A stretch of DNA of 64,000 nt from SYFY01 sp041752315 (lineage in GTDB: Bacteria; Pseudomonadota; Gammaproteobacteria; Pseudomonadales; Azotimanducaceae): contig JBGSHJ010000001.1 of assembly GCA_041752315.1 (NCBI GenBank), forward strand, positions 109,827 to 173,826. Direction: 5' to 3'. The notes beneath the pieces were generated by a model, which saw only the letters and a list, made by a program, of their open reading frames with translations, did no database searches and was not told where the DNA came from. Below are positions 26,807-35,215 of the stretch, one piece after another (the first letter of the stretch is position 1; every line of letters starts with the position of its first letter). The translations under genes were made by a program, and so were the position numbers.

Positions 26807-28054
26807 TCACGAACGCACCTCGATGAGCGTGAACAGTCGGCCATTGATATCGAGCGTGACTCCGGTGCGGGGTTCTGGTCCGACCAGCTCCTCAGGCAGC
26901 TCGGAGCCACCAATGGGATAGGCGATGGTGCTGTGCAGGCCATGAGTCGGACGACCAGGAATGGTCTTCACACTTGCGGAAGATGCAGATCTGGCCGCTT
27001 GGGGTGCTGCTATCCCGGCCGATGGGCTGAATGGTGTACCTGCCTGTCCGGGGACAACAGGCAAGGTGGTCAGAAACCGCACTTCATCCTGATTGATCAG
27101 TGTGCTGACATGTTGTTCAACGTAGCTGAGTACCGTCGTACGGTTCCGAGCGTGAACCTGGAACCCGGATTGTCCCAACAATGCGGAGAGCAGGGGAGTC
27201 TTGCTCGCGTTGGGACCTAGACAGATCCGTCGGCTGCCGGTCAGCTCCGCGATCATCGGCCCAACCTGAACCTGCAACTTGCGACGCAACTCGTCGGATT
27301 GCAGTTCGATGCGGCGTGTTTCCTGCTGATGTTCGATTGTGATGGCCGCCTCCTGTTCGCCGGAAGCAAACCAGGCGCGCACCTTGTCGTACAACTGCTG
27401 TTCGGTGGTCGCGGCATGCAGAGGATCGAAGCGGCTGTTCCGGATGAAGTAGTCGGCGATGATGTTTACCCAACCGTCCTGAATCTGGTTCAGGCCAAGT
27501 CCGGGGAATTCCCGTAAATGCGAGCGGGCAGCATCGATGCCGAGGGCGACATGGCACAACTCGCCCTGCTCGGCGCCCAGTTCAAGCGCAATGTGTTCCG
27601 TGGCGCGACCCTCAGGCGCGCCTGGATCCCCACCAAGGCTGGCGATGGTAGCGACCCCGCGGTCCACAAAGGCACCGACGCGAATACCGCACTCCGCGGC
27701 GATGCCGAGAACGAGCCCCAATTGTTCGGGAGTGGTTGCGCTGCGCACACAGACCAGTACGGGATCCCGGGTCAGTGAGGCGTGGGCCTGTGCGACAGTG
27801 CGGAGATGGTGGTACAGGAGGTCCGCATGATTGCGGGCATGGTGGAAAGCCTGGGGTAGAGGTTCCGCATCGAGGCGAGCCAGATAACTCTGGTTGACAC
27901 GCCGTGGATGGATGCGTGCTTCAGCCATGGCGGCCTTGCCGAACGTGATGTTTTCCCGGGTATCCAGTGCAGCCGCGGGTTCGCTGTAGCGCAGCTGACC
28001 GTCGGCAAACAGTGACAGCGCCCAGTCGTCAAGATCGAGAATTTGCGCCATCGC
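26807..28054 (-). CDS. Hsp70/actin-fold-like cytoplasmic protein with degenerate nucleotide site
   Basis: A 415-residue soluble protein. Its beginning (QILDLDDWALSLFADGQLRYSEP...FGKAAMAEARIHP) has the strand order of an Hsp70/actin ATPase phosphate-1 region, but the DxGT motif is replaced by DLDDW. A second region LVLGIAAECGIRVGAFVDRGVATIASLGG resembles the segment around the Hsp70 EPTAAAL motif. A helical part with EHQQETRRIELQSDELRRKLQ follows, and the C-terminal ~90 residues form a Pro/Ser/Ala-rich linker plus a small beta module. The assignment rests on pattern only and is uncertain. The ATG at 28054 (after GGAG) lies one base beyond the stop of the ion-channel gene. Confidence 0.6.
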   Translation of the reverse strand, partial: AMAQILDLDDWALSLFADGQLRYSEPAAALDTRENITFGKAAMAEARIHPRRVNQSYLARLDAEPLPQAFHHARNHADLLYHHLRTVAQAHASLTRDPVLVCVRSATTPEQLGLVLGIAAECGIRVGAFVDRGVATIASLGGDPGAPEGRATEHIALELGAEQGELCHVALGIDAARSHLREFPGLGLNQIQDGWVNIIADYFIRNSRFDPLHAATTEQQLYDKVRAWFASGEQEAAITIEHQQETRRIELQSDELRRKLQVQVGPMIAELTGSRRICLGPNASKTPLLSALLGQSGFQVHARNRTTVLSYVEQHVSTLINQDEVRFLTTLPVVPGQAGTPFSPSAGIAAPQAARSASSASVKTIPGRPTHGLHSTIAYPIGGSELPEELVGPEPRTGVTLDINGRLFTLIEVRS

Positions 28055-28055
28055 G

Positions 28056-28865
28056 TCAGGCTCCACGAACCTGAAGATGACGCACCAGATGCAGATCGGC
28101 GTACGACTGGGTTTCCAGCACCAGTCGCTCTTGCAGAAGTTGGAGTTGATGCATCATGAACATGATCACCATGCTGATGAGCAACGCGATCAACGTGGAG
28201 TTGAACGCCGTACCCAGACTCGCCGTCACGCCTGAGATATCGCCGGCGACCGCCTTGTGTGCCTGACTGAGTGCCTCACCAATGCCCCGTACGGTGCCGA
28301 TGAATCCTATCGAGGGAATCGCCCACGAAATGTAGCGGACCATGGACAGTTCGGTTTCGAGTCGATCGGATTCGGTTTCACATACCGATTTGACTGCTTC
28401 GGCCACGTCATGGACGTTACGGGTTGACGTGAAGCGGAGCAGGGCGGCCAGCAGGGCGCGAGGTACCAGCAGTTGCTGGGTGTCCGTGGACAGCGCCTGC
28501 AGCGGTCGAATGTACTGCCTGGCATCCTCCGGCAAGATACTCGTGCCTTCAGCGACCTGCAGGACATCCTGACCCAGCAGGGTCCGCTCCTGCAGGGTCT
28601 GGCGTGCCTTGAAACCCATGATGGCAATCGCCCAGAACATCAGGATGAAACAGGACTCCTGTTCATAGTCACGCAATATCACATACAGGGAGGGAGCCTG
28701 CACATAGGCTTCACCACTGGCAGCACGTTCCGCGCTCTCCTGGAGGATGGCGTCAGCGTTTGGACGGATCATCGTGACGTACACCAGATGGACAATGATC
28801 ACGGAGATGATCAACGCACTGAGTTGATAAACGAACTCGAAGGGAATCTTTCGTTGCATGCTCAT
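28056..28865 (-). CDS. MotA/TolQ/ExbB-type proton channel family protein
   Basis: A 269-residue inner-membrane protein. Predicted spans at ~12-32, ~70-86, ~178-198 and ~212-236. The last two carry the family signature: AIPSIGFIGTVRGIGEAL, then SLGTAFNSTLIALLISMVIMF, which line the ion path in TolQ/ExbB/MotA. A ~90-residue cytoplasmic helical domain lies between spans two and three. Such proteins form pentamers around a dimer of single-span partners and use ion flow to do work at a distance. Here the likely partners are the two VWA proteins. The ATG overlaps the preceding small gene by four bases. Confidence 0.85.
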   Translation of the reverse strand: MSMQRKIPFEFVYQLSALIISVIIVHLVYVTMIRPNADAILQESAERAASGEAYVQAPSLYVILRDYEQESCFILMFWAIAIMGFKARQTLQERTLLGQDVLQVAEGTSILPEDARQYIRPLQALSTDTQQLLVPRALLAALLRFTSTRNVHDVAEAVKSVCETESDRLETELSMVRYISWAIPSIGFIGTVRGIGEALSQAHKAVAGDISGVTASLGTAFNSTLIALLISMVIMFMMHQLQLLQERLVLETQSYADLHLVRHLQVRGA

Positions 28866-29131
28866 ATGTCCACTGGAAAGGAAACGGCGAAGTCCTCGGA
28901 TATCTCTTCAGTCGGTATGAAGTCTTCGGCCGCGTTGCCGGGTCTGCTGGCAGGTTGCCGACTCCTGGTCTCGTCTGCAGGCGCCTGCTTCGCGCTTTCC
29001 GGTGCAGGTTCCGGATTGGGAGCAGGGCTGGATTCTTCCGCCCGGGCAGCAGCAACAAGGCAGCTCACCGCCAAGGGCAGCAGCGCACCTTTCAACTGCC
29101 TTCTCAATCGGGACATCGTTGTGTTGGTCAT
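28862..29131 (-). CDS. Small exported protein of the envelope cluster
   Basis: An 89-residue product with a signal peptide (RRQLKGALLPLAVSCLVAAARA) and a short mature part rich in Pro, Glu and Ala (SSPAPNPEPAPESAKQAP) that is probably unfolded. The start is uncertain: ATG at 29131 is used; an ATG at 29116 and a TTG at 29146, which overlaps the previous stop, are alternatives, all with weak ribosome-binding sites. Its stop overlaps the next start (ATGA), so translation of the channel gene is coupled to it. Function unknown. Confidence 0.6.
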   Translation of the reverse strand: MTNTTMSRLRRQLKGALLPLAVSCLVAAARAEESSPAPNPEPAPESAKQAPADETRSRQPASRPGNAAEDFIPTEEISEDFAVSFPVDI

Positions 29132-29135
29132 CTGG

Positions 29136-31205
29136 TTACTCTGCAAAGCGTGCTACCCGGAATCCGACATCCCGACGTCCGTCAATACCATAGTCTCGAA
29201 AAGCGAGTCGCAGATCGGTAACCGTTCCATGCATCCAGCTGGAACCACTGATGACGTGAAATTCCCCGCTGGCCGGTCCGAGGGTGCTGGTTATGCCGCT
29301 GCCATCACCGCTCGAGTAAAAATCGTGAATCCACTCCGCAACATTGCCACCAAGATCAAAAATCCCCCTGGCGTTGGGCTTGTAGCTGCCCACCGGTGCA
29401 GTGACCACGTGGTTGTCGTTGTATTGGAAGATGACACGGCCAACGATATGCGAGGCTGCCCGATCTGCATAATTGCCGTGACGATCAGGAGGCGGCATGT
29501 TCTGGCCCCACGGATAGCGCAGCGGAGGCTGGTCATCGGCGACGTGGCGTGCAACCAGGGCCCACTCTGCTTCCGAAGGCAGACGATACCCTGTTGAATC
29601 ACTGTTGATGCCCGTGACCTTGCCAAATTCTTCCCTGTAGAAGGCGGGTAGTCCCTCCTGGGACGAAAGCCAGTTGCAATAGAGTGCGGCGTCGTGCCAA
29701 CCGACGTTGACCACCGGTTGCAAGTCCTTGTTGAGAGGATTGCTCTCGAACTCACCTGAATCGTGGCCGGTCGCAAACTGTCTGAACTGCGCGTTGGTGA
29801 TTTCGTGTCTGCCGACATAAAAGAGTCTGGTCAATGTCACGTCGCGCAGGTTTTCGTTTGCGCGGCGGCCAGGTTCCCTGCGCGAAGCGCCCAGTTGAAC
29901 CTTGCCTGGCGGGACCAGGACCATCATCTGGCCAGCCTTGCCGGTGTATTCCGGTTTCATCTGTTCCAGTCGAGCTGCAGCCAGGGTCAGGAGTTTCACC
30001 TTGACAGTCTGGACCAGACCGGCTCGAGGTGTGACCGTGGTGGAGTAGCCAGCGTGTCCAGCCAGCGCAATCTCGATACGTTGCGGCTCAGTGGCCAGCT
30101 GAAGTGTGCGGTTGGCTTCGCCCATCGACTTGCCATTGATGGTCAATGTTGCACCAGCAGGTTCGGCCGCGATCACGACCTGTCCTGTTTCGCGGACGAG
30201 GGAAAACGCAACCGGTGTGCTGGTGTCGCGTTGCAGTGTCACAACGGTCGATGCGCGCTTGTGTCCACGCAGGAAGGCTTCCACGTTGAGACGCTGGCCC
30301 GATGGCAGTTCAAGGATCAGCGGAGTCTCACCAGCGTACTCGCCGTTCAGCGTGATTCCTGCGCCGGCGGGACTCGACGTGACCCGCAGTCCGGCATCGG
30401 CCTGGACCAACTGGAAGTCAGTCAGTGTGTCGTCCTGTTGGGCTGCCGCCACGATTCGCTGACGGGCCGTTCTATAACCTTTGAGGCTGACGGAAACTTC
30501 CCGTTCACCGGCGATGATCTCGACAGTCGCCGGTGTAACACTTCCGGAAGGCTCACCATCAATGAGGATTTCCGCACCAGGTGGTGTACTGCTGATTGAC
30601 ACGTTTCCCCAGTTTGGCAGTAGTCTCACATCGACGGTCTGTCGCACTTCCCGGCCAGTCACCGCAAACACGATCGCCTGCGTCTGATAGCGGGGATGGC
30701 TGAACACGATTTCGCGATCACCTGCAGCAATCGAGACGCCGCTCAGTGGCGTAGTACCCAGGCTTTCTCCGTCGACCTTCACCGCGACACCTGCGGGTTC
30801 GGTGACAAAATCGAGCGCACCCGGCAATGGGATGAACTCGAGTGAATGTTGTTGATTGCGGGTTGATCCGACAGTGATCGCGGCTGCGAGTGGCTCGAAA
30901 CCATCCGCAGTGGCCTCAATGGTGTAGTCACCGGAACGGAGCAACCAGACACCACCCAACACGATGGAAAACCCGCCATCGACGTCGACCGAAGTCGGTT
31001 GTGCGTTGAAGTCCAGGGCGACCGAGCGGGCAGTGAACAGAAAGAAGAGGAACACGCCCGCGACTGTCACCAGCAACGCGACTATTGCGTGCCAGGCCCG
31101 AAAACGAGTGGCCACCACTGGGGGGACGTACGGCTGGTAACTGGCCGCGGATATTTTCACACCGCCGTTGGTTGTCTTGTCATGCCCCTGGGCGCGATCG
31201 TTCAA
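29136..31205 (-). CDS. Membrane-anchored PEGA-repeat protein with C-terminal sulfatase-modifying-factor (FGE-like) domain
   Basis: A 689-residue protein. A short cytoplasmic tail, one transmembrane span (AIVALLVTVAGVFLFFLFTA, ~38-58), then four or five PEGA-type beta repeats (for example SISSTPPGAEILIDGEPSGSVTP and VTSSPAGAGITLNGEYAGETP; ~120-420), and an FGE/SUMF1-like domain (~455-689) with YRLPSEAEWALVARH, GIFDLGGNVAEWIHDFY and VGFRVARF. The cysteine pair that oxidises sulfatases is absent (RGGSW region reads SGSSWMHG), so it is not a sulfatase activator; more likely it binds a ligand or peptidoglycan. The start is a TTG at 31205 with GAGGTGG upstream, overlapping the previous stop by four bases. 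Confidence 0.88.
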   Translation of the reverse strand: MNDRAQGHDKTTNGGVKISAASYQPYVPPVVATRFRAWHAIVALLVTVAGVFLFFLFTARSVALDFNAQPTSVDVDGGFSIVLGGVWLLRSGDYTIEATADGFEPLAAAITVGSTRNQQHSLEFIPLPGALDFVTEPAGVAVKVDGESLGTTPLSGVSIAAGDREIVFSHPRYQTQAIVFAVTGREVRQTVDVRLLPNWGNVSISSTPPGAEILIDGEPSGSVTPATVEIIAGEREVSVSLKGYRTARQRIVAAAQQDDTLTDFQLVQADAGLRVTSSPAGAGITLNGEYAGETPLILELPSGQRLNVEAFLRGHKRASTVVTLQRDTSTPVAFSLVRETGQVVIAAEPAGATLTINGKSMGEANRTLQLATEPQRIEIALAGHAGYSTTVTPRAGLVQTVKVKLLTLAAARLEQMKPEYTGKAGQMMVLVPPGKVQLGASRREPGRRANENLRDVTLTRLFYVGRHEITNAQFRQFATGHDSGEFESNPLNKDLQPVVNVGWHDAALYCNWLSSQEGLPAFYREEFGKVTGINSDSTGYRLPSEAEWALVARHVADDQPPLRYPWGQNMPPPDRHGNYADRAASHIVGRVIFQYNDNHVVTAPVGSYKPNARGIFDLGGNVAEWIHDFYSSGDGSGITSTLGPASGEFHVISGSSWMHGTVTDLRLAFRDYGIDGRRDVGFRVARFAE

Positions 31206-32689
31206 GGGCCCACCACCTCGCTGCAGGCAACCGACACGGCTTCCATGTCCGGCTTGACAATGATGGTCTTGCGCACGTCCCTGCACCCGTTCTGACTGCC
31301 TATGATCGTGTACTCACCCGGGCGCAGGTTCACCGTACGCGCTGCAAACGATCCCAGGTTGCCTACAGTTGACAGCACGATGTCGGTTTTGCCGTCCGAC
31401 CTGATTGTCACGTCGACGGGATTCGAGTAACGATCGACCAGCTGGCTGACTGCTTCGATATGGCCTTTCAATGTTGCGCCACCTGGTTGCAGGGTGCGTG
31501 CTTCCTGCAGGACGCTGTTCGCTTCGGCGAACAGTTGGACGGAGGACAACTTGTCCGGTTCGGCCCTGATCTTTTCCAGGACGCGAAGAGCTCGTGCATG
31601 TGCATCGACACGAACCACGCCCGTGCGGGCGAACTCGATCGCGCCATCGATGGCGAGAACGGCTTCATAGGCTTTTTTTGCTGCGGCCCAGTCTTCCCGT
31701 GCTTCTGCCGCCAGCGCTGTCTGCTCACCGGCCCTGATGCGATTGATATCACCCTGATTGCTGACCTGCGCGAGCGCACCTGCAGCCACGGAGTTACCAG
31801 GTTCCAGTGTCAGTACACGATTGAAGGCGGATCGTGCTCGATCGAATTGCTGGGCCTTCATTGCGGCAAACCCGTTGGTCAAATGCTCCTTGATCTGTTG
31901 CTCCCTGGTCTGGCTGCCAACTCGGGCACGCAGCGCAGCAACACCCTTCGTCTGGGGATCCAGGCTGGCGACCTTGTCATAGGCGGCGAGCGCATCCGAC
32001 CAGTTGCTGGCCAGTTCATGGTTGGTTGCCTGCCGCAGAAGTTCGATCACCTCGGGTAGCAGCCGACTTCGCTCCAGTCCTGCCAGAGCTTGCGGATCGT
32101 CCTTCCGGATGATCAGAGCGGCTTCGAACTCCCGTGTGGCGGTTGCAGTGTCGCGCTCGTCGATGGCAGCCTGACCGTTTGTGACGTGTTGTTCATACAG
32201 TGCTTCGCCACGAGCCTTGAGTGCAGAAAAGGCCTCCGCTGCAGCTTCGTAGGCAAGGTAGGCGGCTTCGTATCGCTTTTCCTGAAACGCCATGTCGCCA
32301 TCGGTCGCTCGTGACAATGCTGCCTGATAGTCCGCTGCCCCCCATTCACCGACCTGCATGGATTCCTTCAGAGCCAGTTGTGTTTCCACCAGCGATTCAA
32401 GTTTTTCCTTGGCTGCGGTCAACTGTCGCTCATATTCAAGATCGGCGAAGGGCGTACGGGTTGGCCTGGCGTCACCATCAATGCTGGGTGTCGACTGGCT
32501 GGTCTTGGAACTCCTGTTATCTATCCGCGGTGCTTCTAGAGTGAATACCCAGAACAACGCGAATACCAGGACAACGGCAACGGCACCTATCCATAGCGGC
32601 CTGAACCAGTTGTGTTCAATCCGTCGTGAGTCGACAAGATGCGAAAGCGGTGGTCGCGATGGTGCAATGATGATCGGTTGGTCGGCCAT
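31202..32689 (-). CDS. Membrane-anchored TPR protein
   Basis: A 495-residue protein with a proline-rich cytoplasmic start, one transmembrane helix (~33-52, LWIGAVAVVLVFALFWVFTL) and a long periplasmic alpha-helical region of tetratricopeptide-like repeats (~130-400; for example FDRARSAFNRVLTLEPGNSVAAGALAQV). The last ~70 residues form a beta domain (VDVTIRSDGKTDIVLSTVG...LRPGEYTIIGSQNGCRDV) like a PEGA module. The gene lies between a lipoprotein and the PEGA-FGE protein and overlaps the latter by four bases; probably a scaffold of the same complex. Confidence 0.82.
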   Translation of the reverse strand: MADQPIIIAPSRPPLSHLVDSRRIEHNWFRPLWIGAVAVVLVFALFWVFTLEAPRIDNRSSKTSQSTPSIDGDARPTRTPFADLEYERQLTAAKEKLESLVETQLALKESMQVGEWGAADYQAALSRATDGDMAFQEKRYEAAYLAYEAAAEAFSALKARGEALYEQHVTNGQAAIDERDTATATREFEAALIIRKDDPQALAGLERSRLLPEVIELLRQATNHELASNWSDALAAYDKVASLDPQTKGVAALRARVGSQTREQQIKEHLTNGFAAMKAQQFDRARSAFNRVLTLEPGNSVAAGALAQVSNQGDINRIRAGEQTALAAEAREDWAAAKKAYEAVLAIDGAIEFARTGVVRVDAHARALRVLEKIRAEPDKLSSVQLFAEANSVLQEARTLQPGGATLKGHIEAVSQLVDRYSNPVDVTIRSDGKTDIVLSTVGNLGSFAARTVNLRPGEYTIIGSQNGCRDVRKTIIVKPDMEAVSVACSEVVGP

Positions 32690-32703
32690 ATTTGGCGGGT
32701 CCT

Positions 32704-34041
32704 TCAGTCGGACGCCTCCGGTCCGCCGGCGGTCAGGGTACGTTCCACGTCGGTACCCGTCGTGTCGAGCACGGCCGTGTTCGCTGGTTTGTCAAGATCC
32801 GGTGGCGGTGGGAGTTGCAGATCTTCGAAATACAGGCGACGCAACACTCCACGCAACTGCTCATACTGCTCCTGCACACTGCCTTGAAGCGTCAGCGTCT
32901 GATTCTCCAGATCCATCGTGTAGGGCATGAGTTCGCTTTCGACAGCCGTACCCACTTCCCGCATGACTTCCGCATGCATGGCCGCTTCATGTTTCTTGGT
33001 GATGGCGCTTTTGATCAGGGTGACTCCGGCAGGTATGGCCAGCAGTCCGGTGGCATCGACAAACGCGTTATCGCTGCCGTAGATTCCACCGATGCCACTG
33101 ACAATGGCAAGTACGCCCCCAAGCATCCGCGCATTGGATTGCGCTTTCAGATCCCGATAGGCCACCGTTTCGGCGTAGTTGGATGCCCTCCAGCTGTCAT
33201 AAGGCTTGTACATGCGCCGATGAAACTCTGCGTAGTATTCATCCAGCGTGTCGATGAAAAGATACTCCCGCTCACGAATGCGCCGGATTCGCTCCAGCAT
33301 CGGGTCATCTTCCGCCGGCAGTCGATTGATCACGTAAAGTCCGCTTTCCTGCGTCTGTACATGAGAACCAAACGCATCCGGTGAAAAGCCGCGGGCAAAC
33401 CGCATTTCTGCCGTGGCACGGATACGGGAAAGTTCTTCGTGGGTCAGCGAGTCCCTGAAAGCCAGCATGTCGTCAGAAAGCGAGCGATAGACTGTCTGGA
33501 AGGCATCCGTACCCTCGGGCAAGGAGTCGCCGTAGGCATATTTGCTGGCAAGAGCGACGTACTCCTTGTCCAGCCACTGGCGGCCAGTGGCGTCGCGAAC
33601 AACAAACTGGACTCTCAGGCGCTCGCCATGGGATTCAAGAATCCGGCCGGTCACCATCACGTCAACCGCTTCGGTAGGCACCGGAACAACACGTACCGCT
33701 CCCCAATTGCCGGTACCCTGGAGGAGGTTCTTGGCGACGTAGGGGATGTAGTTGGACTCGGCCCGACGGACCTCCGGCTGAACCAGACGATCAATCTGCT
33801 CGTCGTAGTCTTCCGGGATATTGGGGTCAACGACTGCCAACCCGACATCGAGCAGCAGTTCTTCCGGCATGACAGCCAGACTCTGTTCCGGAGGTGTCAT
33901 GTCAACGGATCGGAGTTCTGTCGACACACATCCGGACATCATTGTCACGAGCATCACCATGCACACAGCGCTCGCGTGTGCGCGGATATGTTGCAGCAAC
34001 TCCTGCAGCACTTCCTTCAACCGTTGTGGCCTGGCTGCCAT
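32704..34041 (-). CDS. Large lipoprotein of the envelope cluster
   Basis: A 445-residue predicted lipoprotein with an unusually long leader (AVCMVMLVTMMSGC lipobox at about residue 38). The mature part opens with an alpha/beta region (LLLDVGLAVVDPNIPEDYDEQ...GAVRVVPVPTEAVDVMVTGRILES...LRVQFVVRDATGRQWLDKEY) that resembles periplasmic domains binding or assembling at the outer membrane. Then comes a helical region, a glycine-rich hydrophobic hairpin (MLGGVLAIVSGIGGIYG...GLLAIPAGVTLI) and a helical tail. The ATG at 34041 is four bases beyond the previous stop. Longer open sequence to 34410 is antisense-like and lies inside the collagen-like gene. Family not recognised. Confidence 0.78.
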   Translation of the reverse strand: MAARPQRLKEVLQELLQHIRAHASAVCMVMLVTMMSGCVSTELRSVDMTPPEQSLAVMPEELLLDVGLAVVDPNIPEDYDEQIDRLVQPEVRRAESNYIPYVAKNLLQGTGNWGAVRVVPVPTEAVDVMVTGRILESHGERLRVQFVVRDATGRQWLDKEYVALASKYAYGDSLPEGTDAFQTVYRSLSDDMLAFRDSLTHEELSRIRATAEMRFARGFSPDAFGSHVQTQESGLYVINRLPAEDDPMLERIRRIREREYLFIDTLDEYYAEFHRRMYKPYDSWRASNYAETVAYRDLKAQSNARMLGGVLAIVSGIGGIYGSDNAFVDATGLLAIPAGVTLIKSAITKKHEAAMHAEVMREVGTAVESELMPYTMDLENQTLTLQGSVQEQYEQLRGVLRRLYFEDLQLPPPPDLDKPANTAVLDTTGTDVERTLTAGGPEASD

Positions 34042-34045
34042 GCTC

Positions 34046-35056
34046 TCAGCGTCCCTTGTATCGTCGGTAATCGGCCCAGAGCTTTTCGCGGATCTCTGGG
34101 TCTTCTTCCTGCATGGCTGCCTCCCTGAGCTGGCGGGAAATGATGTCGTCATCCCGGGCATCGGCCACGTCCTTTGGCACACCGGCGCCTTTATTCGGTG
34201 ATTTGGGTGCCTTGGCAACATTCGGAATGCCATCCGGCATACCCGGCATCCCGCTCGGATTGCCGGTTGAAGAACCGTCGGTACCACCTTCGACACGTGT
34301 TGAGCCTGGACTGCCGGGCATTGCACCACCCGCACGCTGTTCGCTGCCGTCTCCCGGGACTGCACCTGCGCGAGCCTTGATTTCACTTCGTTCGGCCATG
34401 ATGCCGCCATCGATGTCCTTCAGGACGTCATCCAGCTCGCCTGCAGCAGAGGACTTGCCGGTTTCTTCTGAACTGCCGGGAACTCCATCGCCTGCCTTTC
34501 CGCCGCGGGTGATATCGACAGGAACCTCCGGAATCTGGTTGCTCGTTTCCCAGTCACCCTTGCCACTTCCTTGTTCACCATCCCAGGTAGGCAACGGATC
34601 ACCGCCGCCTGCCTGCTCATGGCCATCACCCTGGTCACCTTGTTTTTCACCGTCCTGGCCCGGTTTGCCTCCCGAACCGCCCGGTGAGCCGGGAAGTCCA
34701 CCACCACCGATGTCGGGTAGCTGGCTTGAGCTTGGGGCTCCGGCAGCTCCGCCGGAACCGGTTTCTCCGGATTCAGTGCCTGTATCACCCGGTGCACCGG
34801 GCATTCCCGGTGCTCCTGGCATGCCCGGCGCGCCAGGCATTCCCGGTGCTCCTGGCATTCCCGGACTGCCGGGCATTCCAGAGGACGATTGCGAGGAAGA
34901 AGACGAACTTGAGCTGGAGGAACTCGGCATCGACGGAGATTGTGGCATCGGCAGGGGTGTGACCGGGGCGCATGCGGCAAGCACGATCAACATCGCCGCC
35001 ACACCGGGCTGCCCAAGGAGTCTGGTGACTTCATGCACTCGGCTGTTCACTGGCAT
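34046..35056 (-). CDS. Collagen-like repeat lipoprotein
   Basis: A 336-residue protein. AAGGAGG eight bases before the ATG is a strong start. The leader AAMLIVLAAC is a lipobox. The mature part has a serine run (~11 Ser), then ten consecutive Gly-X-Y-like triplets (MPG-SPG-MPG-APG repeated), a long Gly/Asp/Ser/Pro-rich linker, and a charged helical C-terminus (DDDIISRQLREAAMQEEDPEIREKLWADYRRYKGR). Such composition fits a flexible surface or periplasmic spacer tethered to the outer membrane. It is the second gene of the cluster. Confidence 0.8.
   Translation of the reverse strand: MPVNSRVHEVTRLLGQPGVAAMLIVLAACAPVTPLPMPQSPSMPSSSSSSSSSSSQSSSGMPGSPGMPGAPGMPGAPGMPGAPGMPGAPGDTGTESGETGSGGAAGAPSSSQLPDIGGGGLPGSPGGSGGKPGQDGEKQGDQGDGHEQAGGGDPLPTWDGEQGSGKGDWETSNQIPEVPVDITRGGKAGDGVPGSSEETGKSSAAGELDDVLKDIDGGIMAERSEIKARAGAVPGDGSEQRAGGAMPGSPGSTRVEGGTDGSSTGNPSGMPGMPDGIPNVAKAPKSPNKGAGVPKDVADARDDDIISRQLREAAMQEEDPEIREKLWADYRRYKGR
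34791..34880. repeat. Five 18-bp tandem units encoding Gly-X-Y repeats
   Basis: Five consecutive 18-base units of the form GGTGCTCCTGGCATTCCC, differing at a few third positions. On the minus strand each encodes (Met-Pro-Gly)(Ala/Ser-Pro-Gly). Near-identity between units at the DNA level implies recent duplication and likely length variation between strains. Confidence 0.9.
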
Positions 35057-35215
35057 GTTGCACCTCCTTCACTGCGGTCCAGACCTCGAAGGTAGGCGTG
35101 CGAACCTGAACAACGGCTGTATGGACCCGCAGTCGGCGCGGCAGAAGACGTTGGTCCGTTTGCTGATTCGTGAAGAGTCGGCATGTTCGTCCCGTATCGT
35201 CTTTCCATCATGGGT

